Shown one piece after another: positions 45,660 through 54,042 of a DNA stretch of 64,000 nt; position 1 is the first letter of the stretch, and each line of letters opens with the position of its first letter. The position numbers and the translations under genes were made by a program. The stretch is taken from the NCBI RefSeq assembly GCF_049472135.1, contig NZ_JBMOVV010000002.1, positions 1-64,000 on the forward strand. The letters are read 5' to 3'. The notes beneath the pieces are model-generated. The model saw only the letters and a list, made by a program, of their open reading frames with translations. It had not been told where the DNA came from and did no database searches. The DNA is from Arcobacter_B sp049472135 (GTDB taxonomy: Bacteria > Campylobacterota > Campylobacteria > Campylobacterales > Arcobacteraceae).

Positions 45660-46346
45660 ATGGAAAAGTTTAAAGAATACACAATACTATATATCGAAGA
45701 TGATGAAGGTGTAAGAACAGTAAACTCAAGATTTTTAAATCGTATGTTTTATAAACTTTATGAAGCAGGTGATGGAGAAGAAGGCTTTGAGCTTTATAAA
45801 AAACACCAACCTGATATAATTCTAACAGATATAAATATGCCAAAACTAAACGGCATAGAACTTGCAAAAAAAATAAGACAATCTGATAAAAGTACAAAAA
45901 TCATAATCTCAACAGCCTTTAGTGATAAAGACTATTTACTTGAAGCAATTGAACTTAATTTAGAAAAATATATAATCAAACCACTTACAAGTAGAAATCT
46001 TCTTCCAGCACTTACAAAAGCTGTAGAAGGCTTAGAGAAAACAAAAGAGAAAAAGATATATCTTGATGAAAACTTTTATTTTGACAATACAACATCACTT
46101 TTTTATGTAGATGAAAAAGAGCTTGATTTGACAAAAAAAGAGCTTTTATTTTTAAAGCTTCTAGTTACTAATAAAAATAGAGTTGTAAACTATGAAGAGA
46201 TTGAACAGTATGTATGGGAAGATGAACCTATGAGTTTAAATTCACTTCGTACAAGTATTGGATTTTTAAGGAAAAAAATTCCTTTTAATTGTGTAAAAAA
46301 CATATCAAATATGGGGTATAAACTAAATCTTGAAAAGAAACTATGA
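45660..46346 (+). CDS. OmpR-type response regulator of the tct locus
   Basis: 228-residue regulator. Receiver (about 1-125): IEDDEG acidic pocket, phosphoacceptor D in DIILTDINMPKLNG, threonine/serine in IIISTAFSD and lysine in YIIKPLT. DNA-binding winged helix (about 140-226): LTKKELLFLKLLV and SLRTSIGFLRKKIP, ending NMGYKLNLEK. It is 29 bases after tctA and overlaps its kinase by 17 bases, so it probably controls tctCBA and perhaps the AbrB-type permease in response to a carboxylate. Confidence 0.88.
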   Translation: MEKFKEYTILYIEDDEGVRTVNSRFLNRMFYKLYEAGDGEEGFELYKKHQPDIILTDINMPKLNGIELAKKIRQSDKSTKIIISTAFSDKDYLLEAIELNLEKYIIKPLTSRNLLPALTKAVEGLEKTKEKKIYLDENFYFDNTTSLFYVDEKELDLTKKELLFLKLLVTNKNRVVNYEEIEQYVWEDEPMSLNSLRTSIGFLRKKIPFNCVKNISNMGYKLNLEKKL

Positions 46347-48495
46347 GGAAAATGTAGAAAAAAGAATAAAGAAAATCACGCTTCTTAGTTCTACTATAAT
46401 CATACTACTTGTTGCAACTATTATAGGTTCAAACCTTATAAAGACTGAATATGACAACTTTAAAAGTCATATCAAAAACTTCAAAGACACTATAATAGAT
46501 AGGGAAAAGTTTTACATAAAGACTGCCATAGAAAACCTAAAAAATGATATTGAGTTTGAAAGATTATCTATTTTAAATAGTAAGAAACAAAGAATAAAAA
46601 ACCAATCAATTATCGCACATAATCTTGCTTATTCCCTTTATGAAAACTCTAAAAATCTATCAAAAGAAGAACAAAAAAAGCTAATCATAAATTCAGTTAG
46701 GCAAATAGCCCAAAAACAAAATGACATTCACTATTTTATTTATGATACAAATGGATATTTACTTTTAAATACAGAAAAACCAAGAGATGAAGGAGTGAAT
46801 TTCTTGGATTTTGAAGATATAAATGGTGTAAAATTCATAAATGAGATGATAGAAGCAAATCAAAACAAACAAAACTATGTGGAATATTTTTGGTATAAAC
46901 CAAACAAAAGAATCACATACTCAAGACATATAAAAGAGCTTGGTATTATAATAGGTTCTGCTTCATTTTTAGAAAGTAGAAAAGAAGAGCTAAAAGAGAA
47001 ACTACTTAAAAAAATAGTACTTCAAAACTTTAATGAAGAGGAGTTTTTATTTATATACAAGCTAAATAGTTTAAACAATATCACAACACAAAGCCATCTT
47101 CTAATTGAAAAGAATATCCAAACTTCAAAAGATGAGCTTGAAGCAATCGAAAAACTAATGATAAGATCAAACTACAAAGGGAATGACTACCTCATCTACG
47201 ATAATAATCAAAAAGTTCTTTATGGAACTTTCCTTACAAATCTTAGATACTTTATTGCTGTAGGAGTTGACTTATCACAAATATATAATATTATTGAGAA
47301 AGAAAGAGTTATATCTTTGGATAATATGTATAAAAATATCATCAAACTTTTTATCATCATAACTATAATGACAATAATCTTTTTTATCTTTTCAATTTTA
47401 TTTACAAAGAAAATAGAAAAGCTTTTTGAAAAATACAAAAGAAAAGTAATAAGAAATGAACAAAGATTTAGACTTCTTTTCAACCACACTAACGATGCTT
47501 TTATAATCTCAGAATTATCTGAAGATAATGCTAGAGTATCAAGCTTTAATGATACAGCTTTAGAAGTTACAAAATATGAAAAAGATGAACTTGCAAATAA
47601 AGAGTTTTTTGAACTATTTATAAACCTTGAGATAAAAGCTCTTGAAGAAAACAACTCACTATTTAAAACAGTAGAACTTAAAACAAAAACTGGTGAAATA
47701 AAAACAATAGAGTTAAATATCATCATATATTCATATGATAGTGAAAATCTTCTTTTTGCTTCTCTTAGAGATATAACTGAGAGAACCCAACTAAAAAAAG
47801 AGAATGAAAAACAAGAAAACCTTTTAATACAGCGTTCAAAAATGGCTGCTATGGGAGAGATGATAGGAAATATTGCCCATCAATGGAGACAGCCTTTATC
47901 TCAAATATCAGGACTTTTCTTTGATATAGAATCTGCTTATGATTTTAAAGAGCTTGATAAAGAGTATCTTACAAAACGAGTTGATGAAGCAAATGACTTA
48001 CTTGAATATATGTCAAGAACAATTGACGATTTTAGAAACTTCTTTAATCCAAAGTCAATAAAAGAAGAGTTTAGTATAAATGAAGCTGTTACAAATGCTG
48101 TAAATATTGTAAACTCAACTTTAAAATACCACAATATACAAATAGATATACAAGTAAATGAGAGTCTTATAATAAACGGCTATAAAAATGAGTATGCTCA
48201 AGCTGTCGTAAATATAATCTCAAATGCAAAAGATATTTTAATAGAGAGAAAAATAAAAGAACCACTAATCAAAATCTATCTTGAAAATGAAAATACTTTA
48301 TGTATCGAAGATAATGCAGGGGGAGTAAACAAAGAGATTATAGATAAGATATTTGACCCTTACTTTACAACTAAGTTTGATTATGGAACTGGTATTGGGC
48401 TTTATATGACTAAACTTATCATAGAAGAGAAGATGAATGGAGTTATCAAAGTTAAAAACTCACAAAATGGTGCTATTTTTAGTATAGAAGTTTAA
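46330..48495 (+). CDS. Cache-PAS sensor histidine kinase of the tct locus
   Basis: 721-residue membrane kinase. Two spans (about 15-37 and 335-355) enclose a large periplasmic part of about 300 residues that looks like a double Cache sensor (IHYFIYDTNGYLLLN, SRHIKELGIIIGSASFL). Then come a PAS domain (about 380-490), the H-box MGEMIGNIAHQWRQPLSQIS with H517, and HATPase_c with IEDNAGGVNKEIID and GTGIGLYMTKLI. The start is TTG 46330 inside the regulator gene, with only a weak ribosome site. Cache domains often bind organic acids, which fits the neighbouring transporter. Confidence 0.88.
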   Translation: MKRNYEENVEKRIKKITLLSSTIIILLVATIIGSNLIKTEYDNFKSHIKNFKDTIIDREKFYIKTAIENLKNDIEFERLSILNSKKQRIKNQSIIAHNLAYSLYENSKNLSKEEQKKLIINSVRQIAQKQNDIHYFIYDTNGYLLLNTEKPRDEGVNFLDFEDINGVKFINEMIEANQNKQNYVEYFWYKPNKRITYSRHIKELGIIIGSASFLESRKEELKEKLLKKIVLQNFNEEEFLFIYKLNSLNNITTQSHLLIEKNIQTSKDELEAIEKLMIRSNYKGNDYLIYDNNQKVLYGTFLTNLRYFIAVGVDLSQIYNIIEKERVISLDNMYKNIIKLFIIITIMTIIFFIFSILFTKKIEKLFEKYKRKVIRNEQRFRLLFNHTNDAFIISELSEDNARVSSFNDTALEVTKYEKDELANKEFFELFINLEIKALEENNSLFKTVELKTKTGEIKTIELNIIIYSYDSENLLFASLRDITERTQLKKENEKQENLLIQRSKMAAMGEMIGNIAHQWRQPLSQISGLFFDIESAYDFKELDKEYLTKRVDEANDLLEYMSRTIDDFRNFFNPKSIKEEFSINEAVTNAVNIVNSTLKYHNIQIDIQVNESLIINGYKNEYAQAVVNIISNAKDILIERKIKEPLIKIYLENENTLCIEDNAGGVNKEIIDKIFDPYFTTKFDYGTGIGLYMTKLIIEEKMNGVIKVKNSQNGAIFSIEV

Positions 48496-48500
48496 ATTTG

Positions 48501-48516
48501 ATTTTTCTTACATTTT
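48501..48516 (+). promoter_or_regulatory. Second copy of the tct 16-base motif
   Basis: ATTTTTCTTACATTTT, identical to 42556-42571. It begins six bases after the kinase stop codon, about 185 bases before the permease ATG, and could be part of that gene's promoter. Confidence 0.4.
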
Positions 48517-48554
48517 ATTTTATTACTATTACTTTATGAGTATTATAGAAGAGC

Positions 48555-48660
48555 AAGTATTTAAGCCTAATACCTCCAAATATACCTATCCTGTGACTAG
48601 GAATAAATACTTCAACCCATTTTTTTTGCTTCCTCCTTTTGGGAATTGAAGTTTTTATTT
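48555..48660 (+). promoter_or_regulatory. Switch-like leader with conserved-loop stem upstream of the permease
   Basis: Main stem: arms 48602-48619 and 48640-48660 (about 17 pairs with small bulges) around a 20-base loop rich in T and then GCTTCCTCCTTT, almost the loop of 42481-42497. An upstream AAGTATTTA (48555-48563) is perfectly complementary to TAAATACTT (48604-48612) in the main left arm, so two mutually exclusive stems are possible. This is the layout of an attenuator or riboswitch-type leader. Confidence 0.55.
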
Positions 48661-48701
48661 AATACAATTTCTATAATACTTTTATCTACAATAGGAACAG
48701 C

Positions 48702-49745
48702 ATGCCAAACTCACAAAATTTATATAAAATGTTATTAGCTTTAGGAATTGGAGTTTGTGGATCAATTCTTTTTATTTTTTTAGGATTGCCTTTGCCTTGG
48801 CTTTTAGGAGCTATCTTTGCTTCTTCTGTTGCTATGAGATTTGAAAATCTTCCTATATTAAGCCCTAAGCCTTTCTCAACTCCTGCTAGAATACTAATAG
48901 GTCTTACTATTGGAAGTGCTTTTACTCCTGAGATATTGCAGTATATTGATGTATATTTTTATAGTTTACTTCTTGTGATACCTTTTACTATTTTAACTAT
49001 CCTTTGTGGGATGTATTACTATTATAGATTTCAAGGGTTTGATAAAAAGACTGCTTATCTAAGCTCTATGCCTGGTGGTGTAATAGAGATGGTAATCATA
49101 GGTGAAGAGATAAAAGCAAATATCTCAAAAATCACTTTAGTTCAATCATCAAGACTTTTCTTTATAGTTGTAAGTTTACCTTTTATAATACAGTATATCT
49201 TCAAAGTTGATATAAGTGGAAACAAACTAATCACACAACCAATCACTTCTATAAATATGCCTGAATTTATAGCTTTGATTTTTATAGGTGTTGCAGGTGG
49301 AGTAATAGCTAAAAAAATAAAACTATCAGCTGCATATCTAATAGGCCCTATGATAGCAAGTATAGCTGTTCACTCTACAGGAGTTATCACAACAACAGTA
49401 CCAGATGAGTTTTTGAAGTTTGTACAAGTGGTATTTGGTACAATCATAGGTTTTACTTTTAGAGGTGTAAAGATGAAGACTATCATCTCAACACTAATAG
49501 GAACTTTTGGACACTTTATCATACTAGCTTTAATATCAAGTATCTTTATAAGTATCGCTTACTTTAGTTTTGGTTTTCCTATCATCTCTACAATCCTAGC
49601 TTTTAGTCCAGGTGGACAAGCCGAACTAAATCTAATAGCCATACTAGTAGGTGCAAATGTACCATATATAACCCTACACCATATAGTAAGACTTTTTATA
49701 GTGATGAATATAGCTCCTATTTTTGCTAAGAGATTGAAGGATTAA
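48702..49745 (+). CDS. AbrB-family membrane permease
   Basis: 347-residue membrane protein with about ten spans in two repeats, the AbrB duplication family (not the AbrB DNA-binding regulator). Repeat motifs are GLPLPWLLGAIFASSVAMR with LIGLTIGSAFTPEIL, and KLSAAYLIGPMIASIAVHS with FGTIIGFTFRGVKM. SSMPGGVIEMVIIGEE and FSPGGQAELNLIAILVGA are the paired glycine-rich signatures. Members often sit near TctABC or TRAP loci and probably move organic acids; substrate unproven. It converges on the HNH gene with a four-base tail overlap. Confidence 0.85.
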   Translation: MPNSQNLYKMLLALGIGVCGSILFIFLGLPLPWLLGAIFASSVAMRFENLPILSPKPFSTPARILIGLTIGSAFTPEILQYIDVYFYSLLLVIPFTILTILCGMYYYYRFQGFDKKTAYLSSMPGGVIEMVIIGEEIKANISKITLVQSSRLFFIVVSLPFIIQYIFKVDISGNKLITQPITSINMPEFIALIFIGVAGGVIAKKIKLSAAYLIGPMIASIAVHSTGVITTTVPDEFLKFVQVVFGTIIGFTFRGVKMKTIISTLIGTFGHFIILALISSIFISIAYFSFGFPIISTILAFSPGGQAELNLIAILVGANVPYITLHHIVRLFIVMNIAPIFAKRLKD

Positions 49746-50701
49746 ATTAAGTCTAATTCTTCACTTATGTCTTTGATTAGTTTTGAAAACGGTTTTTTTG
49801 ATAGGTCTTCATCTTCATCTATCAAGTTAAATATATCTTTTTTTATTTGTTGATATGGAATACCTGTTAGGTCTTGCAACTCTTTTAGTCTAGTATCTGG
49901 GTAAAGTTCTGCTTTTTCTATCATGACATAAACTATATCTTTATGGGCTTTGTATCTTTCGTTTAGTTTGAAAACTTTTATATACTTTTCATACTCTTTT
50001 GAGAACTGCTCTTTAAGCTTTATATCTATATCATCTTTATCTTTTATATGTAAATTTTTACAGTTTTTATCTAAGGATAGTTTGAACTTAACTTTTTCAT
50101 GAAATCTAAAATCTTTACTATTTGGAGCAATAGTATCTATCATACTTTCACTACCTTTTACTTTTTTAGAGTTACAAGTGGAACATGAAGGAATAAGATT
50201 ATAAAAAGACAATGCTAAATAAGGATAAGTTCCTTTATCATAAAAGTGGTCTAACTGAAAAGTAGAAGTGTATACACCCTTTTGTTTTTCAAAGTTTGTA
50301 ATAAAATCTTTGTTGCAATAAAAGCAAGTTTTAAAATCAAAGTTGTCTGTGAAAAATGGTGTGATAACATCACCTTGAAACTTACTTTCATATTTAAATA
50401 AATCTTTTATTTTTTGATATAAATTCTTTTTTTTCTTTTCTGTTAGTTTAGAAATCTTATACTCTATATCAGCTACTATATCTTTTAAGCTATCAGTCTT
50501 TACTAATATAATATATTCTAAACTATAAGCTTTAAAAACATCTCTAAAAGGACCAGTAGTCTTTATATATCTTTTATATCTATCTTCTAAAGACTCACCA
50601 TTTTTAGTATCAAATTTACTTTTGTTTAAAGATATGAAATACTCTTTTTTTATATCAAAGTCTTTTTCTTTTAAATAGTTATTATAATTTAAACTTGTCA
50701 T
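49742..50701 (-). CDS. PtuB-like HNH endonuclease, probable Septu-type effector
   Basis: 319-residue protein with a zinc-stabilised HNH nuclease domain at about 120-185. Zinc pairs are C126/C129 (CFYCNKDF) and C173/C176 (SCSTCNSKK). The catalytic strand is FQLDHFYDK with D151-H152, and N168 lies in FYNLIPSC. The regions on both sides are charged and helical and match nothing I recognise. Its ATG overlaps the stop of the upstream ATPase gene by one base. ATPase plus HNH in one operon is the Septu (PtuA/PtuB) defence layout, where the nuclease cuts nucleic acid during phage infection. Assignment is by motif and order, not by close sequence match. Confidence 0.82.
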   Translation of the reverse strand: MTSLNYNNYLKEKDFDIKKEYFISLNKSKFDTKNGESLEDRYKRYIKTTGPFRDVFKAYSLEYIILVKTDSLKDIVADIEYKISKLTEKKKKNLYQKIKDLFKYESKFQGDVITPFFTDNFDFKTCFYCNKDFITNFEKQKGVYTSTFQLDHFYDKGTYPYLALSFYNLIPSCSTCNSKKVKGSESMIDTIAPNSKDFRFHEKVKFKLSLDKNCKNLHIKDKDDIDIKLKEQFSKEYEKYIKVFKLNERYKAHKDIVYVMIEKAELYPDTRLKELQDLTGIPYQQIKKDIFNLIDEDEDLSKKPFSKLIKDISEELDLI

Positions 50702-52329
50702 TACTTTAAATACTCTCTCAAAGTATCTTCTCCAAACTCTTCAACTAACTTTTTTAATCTTTTTTGTTTATAGTTTTCTTTATCGAATATCTCTTCAAGT
50801 TCATCTAAATAGTTTTTTATAACCTTTTGTAAAAATGGTTCACCTATGATAGAAGAGATATGTTCAAATTCTTTTTTATTTGATTTATAATATTTCTCAA
50901 TTCTTAAATATACTTTCTCTTTTGAAAAAATCCTATCTTTATATTTAGTTGTAAAATCATAAAACCTTTTTATTCTCTCAATCTTACTTTTTGCGAACTC
51001 ACCCATAAGTCCATCTTTCATAAAAAACCCATGAGAAAGTAAAGTATGGATATTTGCTCCAAAAGTTTTAAAATCTTTCATTTTGTCAGTTGCATTTATA
51101 CAATTTCCAGTTTGTTCATCTTTTTCTAAAAATATTACATTTTCTTTTGGTAAGTCTGATAATAGAAATGCTGAATGACTAGAAAAAAGAAAATGATATT
51201 TTCTATCTAATCTCTCTAATAATATTATAACTTCTTCAATATATTTCTTTTGCCAATCAGAATGTAAAGAAGTTTCAGGCTCATCAAACAAGAATAATAA
51301 ATCATCATTAGATTTACTATAAAAGTAAATATTTAATAGTTGTCCAAAAATCATTTGTTCCCCATGACTTAAATCATTATAACGTCTATTCTTTTCATCA
51401 ATAAAATCAAAATAAAAAAAGTCCCAAAATCCATTCTTTCTTAAATAAATATCTTTTTCTTCTTCTTTTAAACTTGCTATATAAAAAACTTTTTTTGATT
51501 TCAATTTTAAAAAATATTTGTTAAAATCTGTTTCATCAAGAACATCTGGTAATTCATCTTTTAATTTGTCTCTATTATCTAATATCTCTAATTTACAATC
51601 AATACCACTTTTTCTTAAATAATTTATAAATAAATAATGATAGTAATAATCTGATTTTTTTAGAGACTCAAATTTCTTACGTACTAAATCTTTGTCTTTT
51701 GAAATGAAATTTATATTTTGAATTATTAAATCTTGAGAATCTTTTAATTCTATTTCGATTTTTATTGGAAAATACATAAATGTAGTTAAATTAAATGAAG
51801 TATTACCTTCTCCTGTCTCAACAGATAGTATATTAGAAACTTCATATTTATTCGATTCAATAAAATTCAAATTTGCAGAACAATAATAATGTGTTTGATA
51901 TATTTCCCCGTTATCAATATCTTTTTTATAAACTCCTGTACATATATTATTATATAAATTTTCTTTCTTTATACTACACTCTAAATCTATATTCGAAATG
52001 TATTTAAGTTCACCTATTTTATAGACTAATAAATACTTAAAATCAATATGTGTTTCTTCTTTTATAGATTCAACTATAGATTCAATAATTGTAGTCTTCC
52101 CACTCCCATTCTCCCCAACAATAGCAGTTATATTAATATTTTCAGGAAAGATACTCACATAGTCTTCATTTTCTTCTATTATAAGTTCACAATCATCTTT
52201 TAAAACTTCATTTCCATCTTTATCTTTTTTATATTCATCTTTAAACTCACATCTAAACCTAGGAGAGAAATTAAACCCTTGTTTTTTTATATTTTTATAC
52301 TCTTCTACCCACAGATATACTAGTTCCAT
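50701..52329 (-). CDS. PtuA-like ABC/SMC-type ATPase, probable Septu-type sensor
   Basis: 542-residue AAA/ABC-type ATPase without membrane spans. Walker A is GENGSGKT (72-79), the ABC-type signature is LSHGEQ (320-325), Walker B with D-loop is LLFLFDEPETSLHSDW (344-359) with D349-E350, and the switch histidine is in SSHS (383-386). A long insert of about 240 residues between Walker A and the signature probably forms a dimer arm. There is no TOPRIM domain, so it is not a plain OLD nuclease. It is upstream of the HNH gene with a one-base overlap, the PtuA place in Septu operons. A 14-base palindrome lies 83 bases upstream. Confidence 0.82.
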   Translation of the reverse strand: MELVYLWVEEYKNIKKQGFNFSPRFRCEFKDEYKKDKDGNEVLKDDCELIIEENEDYVSIFPENINITAIVGENGSGKTTIIESIVESIKEETHIDFKYLLVYKIGELKYISNIDLECSIKKENLYNNICTGVYKKDIDNGEIYQTHYYCSANLNFIESNKYEVSNILSVETGEGNTSFNLTTFMYFPIKIEIELKDSQDLIIQNINFISKDKDLVRKKFESLKKSDYYYHYLFINYLRKSGIDCKLEILDNRDKLKDELPDVLDETDFNKYFLKLKSKKVFYIASLKEEEKDIYLRKNGFWDFFYFDFIDEKNRRYNDLSHGEQMIFGQLLNIYFYSKSNDDLLFLFDEPETSLHSDWQKKYIEEVIILLERLDRKYHFLFSSHSAFLLSDLPKENVIFLEKDEQTGNCINATDKMKDFKTFGANIHTLLSHGFFMKDGLMGEFAKSKIERIKRFYDFTTKYKDRIFSKEKVYLRIEKYYKSNKKEFEHISSIIGEPFLQKVIKNYLDELEEIFDKENYKQKRLKKLVEEFGEDTLREYLK

Positions 52330-52411
52330 ATTTTACTTTCATTATTTTATATTATTTATATGGTAGTAAAAGTGTTATTTAGTTTTGCTTTATTTTTACG
52401 CTTTCATATTT

Positions 52412-52425
52412 TATACAGCTGTATA
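52412..52425. promoter_or_regulatory. Palindromic candidate operator before the ATPase/HNH operon
   Basis: TATACAGCTGTATA is a perfect 14-base palindrome in the 165-base gap between the ATPase start (52329) and the divergent membrane-protein gene (52495). It could be an operator for either. The binder is unknown. Confidence 0.45.
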
Positions 52426-52494
52426 TTTTATGTTCAGTTTTTTTGAACTCTTACTATCTTGTTTTGCTATACTAAAAATAAAACAAGGCTATTT

Positions 52495-52884
52495 ATGGGA
52501 CTATTTGATATAAGTATAAAAAAAGAGTTACCCTCTACACTTTCAAAACAAGAGTTTTTAGAAGAGCTAAAGACTTCACTTATTCAAGACAAAGAGTATG
52601 AAACAAAACTAGATAAAAACTCACTGGAAATACAGAAACTTCATCTTGATACACTTTTGAAGTACAACTGTAAAATCACTTTAGAAAAACAAAAAAAAGC
52701 TACTTCATTTCATCTTGAAGGAGAGCTATATGATACTTTGATACTTACTATTTTGATTATCTTAGCTATTTTAATTACTTATGGGATAGGGGTTGTTCTT
52801 GTAGTTTTATATACTTACCTACAAAAGAAAAAAGCAACTAAACTTATAAATGACATTTTAGATAAGTATTCATCAAAAGAATAA
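52495..52884 (+). CDS. Small membrane protein, unknown
   Basis: 129-residue protein I do not recognise. I start at ATG 52495 (MGLFDISIKK) with AAGG seven bases upstream; an earlier in-frame ATG at 52459 lacks a site. An N-terminal soluble helical part (about 1-78) precedes one or two close membrane segments (about 80-108, ILTILIILAILITYGIG and VVLVVLYTYL) and a short basic tail. It is divergent from the ATPase/HNH operon and upstream of a toxin-antitoxin pair. A part in defence cannot be claimed from sequence. Confidence 0.65.
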   Translation: MGLFDISIKKELPSTLSKQEFLEELKTSLIQDKEYETKLDKNSLEIQKLHLDTLLKYNCKITLEKQKKATSFHLEGELYDTLILTILIILAILITYGIGVVLVVLYTYLQKKKATKLINDILDKYSSKE

Positions 52885-52942
52885 ATACTTGTCATAATCC
52901 TTTTAAAAATGATACAATATCTTATCAATAAAAAGGTTATAA

Positions 52943-53155
52943 ATGTCTATAAATCAAAACACTCAAAAAGAACTGATGGATTTAAATCCAATAGATAAAA
53001 TAAAACTAATAGATGAACTTTTATTAAGTTTAGATATACCTGATAAAACACTTGATAAAGAGTGGGCAAAAGAAGTAGAAGACAGAATAGACGCATATGA
53101 AAAAAATGAGATAGAGACAGTATCTCATCAAGATGTTTTTTCAAAATATGAATAA
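52943..53155 (+). CDS. ParD/RelB-like antitoxin (addiction-module component)
   Basis: 70-residue acidic protein of the small addiction-module antitoxin type (pattern: LNPIDKIKLIDELLLSLD near residue 15, EWAKEVEDRIDAYEKNE in the second half). Such proteins wrap the partner ParE/RelE toxin with their C-terminal helix. There is no visible DNA-binding N-domain beyond the first helix, as in this subgroup. AAAGGTT precedes the ATG. Its end overlaps the toxin gene by 23 bases, typical of coupled antitoxin-toxin pairs. Confidence 0.82.
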   Translation: MSINQNTQKELMDLNPIDKIKLIDELLLSLDIPDKTLDKEWAKEVEDRIDAYEKNEIETVSHQDVFSKYE

Positions 53156-53447
53156 TCTTCCTATAGAATTTTTAAAAATAGCTCAAATAGAGTTAGATGA
53201 AACATTTGTTTACTATGAAAATATTCAAAATGATTTAGGTTATAGATTTATAAATGAAGTAAAAGAGTCTATTTCTTTAATTCAAAACTATCCTAATGCT
53301 TGGCACAATTTATCAACTAGAACAAAAAGATGTTTAGTAAAAAACTTTCCTTATGGTGTTATTTATCAAATAAGGCAAAATAGAATTTTAATAGTTGCCA
53401 TAGCAAACTTACATAGAAAACCAAACTACTGGAAAAATCGAATATAA
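53133..53447 (+). CDS. ParE/RelE-family toxin
   Basis: 104-residue basic protein with the ParE/RelE fold pattern: EFLKIAQIELDETFVYYENI helices first, then LGYRFINEVKESISLIQNYP, the RTKRCLVKNFPYGVIYQI strands and VAIANLHRKPNYWKNR at the end. The last motif (H-x-x-R-x-P-x-Y-W) is typical of ParE-like toxins, which poison gyrase or in RelE cut mRNA; which applies is not decidable. ATG 53148 (MNNLPIEF) is an equally good start. Coupled to the antitoxin gene upstream. Confidence 0.85.
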   Translation: MFFQNMNNLPIEFLKIAQIELDETFVYYENIQNDLGYRFINEVKESISLIQNYPNAWHNLSTRTKRCLVKNFPYGVIYQIRQNRILIVAIANLHRKPNYWKNRI

Positions 53448-53523
53448 TATATTACTTACAAAACTTTAGATACAATCACTCTTTAGAAAATCGAATAATT
53501 TATAATTACAAAAAGGAAAAAAT

Positions 53524-54039
53524 ATGCCATTATTAGATAGTTTTAGAGTTGACCATACGATTATGCCAGCACCTGCTGTTAGAGTTGCAAAGACTATGAA
53601 GTCACCATCTGGTGATATTATCACTGTATTTGATTTAAGATTCTGTGTTCCAAATGAAAAGATGTTAGGAGAAAAAGGTATTCACACTTTAGAGCACCTT
53701 TTTGCTGGATTTATTAGAGAACATTTAAACTCTGATACAGTTGAGATTATTGATGTATCTCCTATGGGTTGTAGAACTGGTTTTTATATGAGTTTATTAG
53801 GTTCTCCATCAGAAGAGCAAGTTGCTAAAGCTTGGAGAGAAGCTATGGAAGATGTATTAAAAGTTGAAACTCAAAATGACATTCCAGAACTAAACGAATA
53901 CCAATGTGGTACATACAAAATGCACTCACTTGAAGAAGCAAAACAAATCGCACAAGATATTTTAAATAGCGAAATTGGTGTTATGTCAAACAAAGAGTTA
54001 TTTTTATCAGAAGAGAAACTAAACTCACTAGGAAACTAA
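53524..54039 (+). CDS. luxS: S-ribosylhomocysteine lyase LuxS
   Basis: 171-residue metalloenzyme that splits S-ribosylhomocysteine to homocysteine and the AI-2 precursor DPD, in the activated methyl cycle. The metal site HTLEHLF (HxxEH) and the catalytic cysteine in SPMGCRTGFYMSLLG are intact, as are DHTIMPAPAVRV and the third metal ligand C in EYQCGTYK. AAAGG precedes the ATG. It is three bases upstream of the next gene and in line with an MnmD-type methyltransferase, so SAM-dependent modification and SAH recycling are grouped. Confidence 0.97.
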   Translation: MPLLDSFRVDHTIMPAPAVRVAKTMKSPSGDIITVFDLRFCVPNEKMLGEKGIHTLEHLFAGFIREHLNSDTVEIIDVSPMGCRTGFYMSLLGSPSEEQVAKAWREAMEDVLKVETQNDIPELNEYQCGTYKMHSLEEAKQIAQDILNSEIGVMSNKELFLSEEKLNSLGN

Positions 54040-54042
54040 GTT

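Noticed and set aside
49742..52494. Retron with PtuA/PtuB-type effectors
   Set aside because: No reverse transcriptase gene and no msr/msd-like repeat pair is present in or beside the operon.
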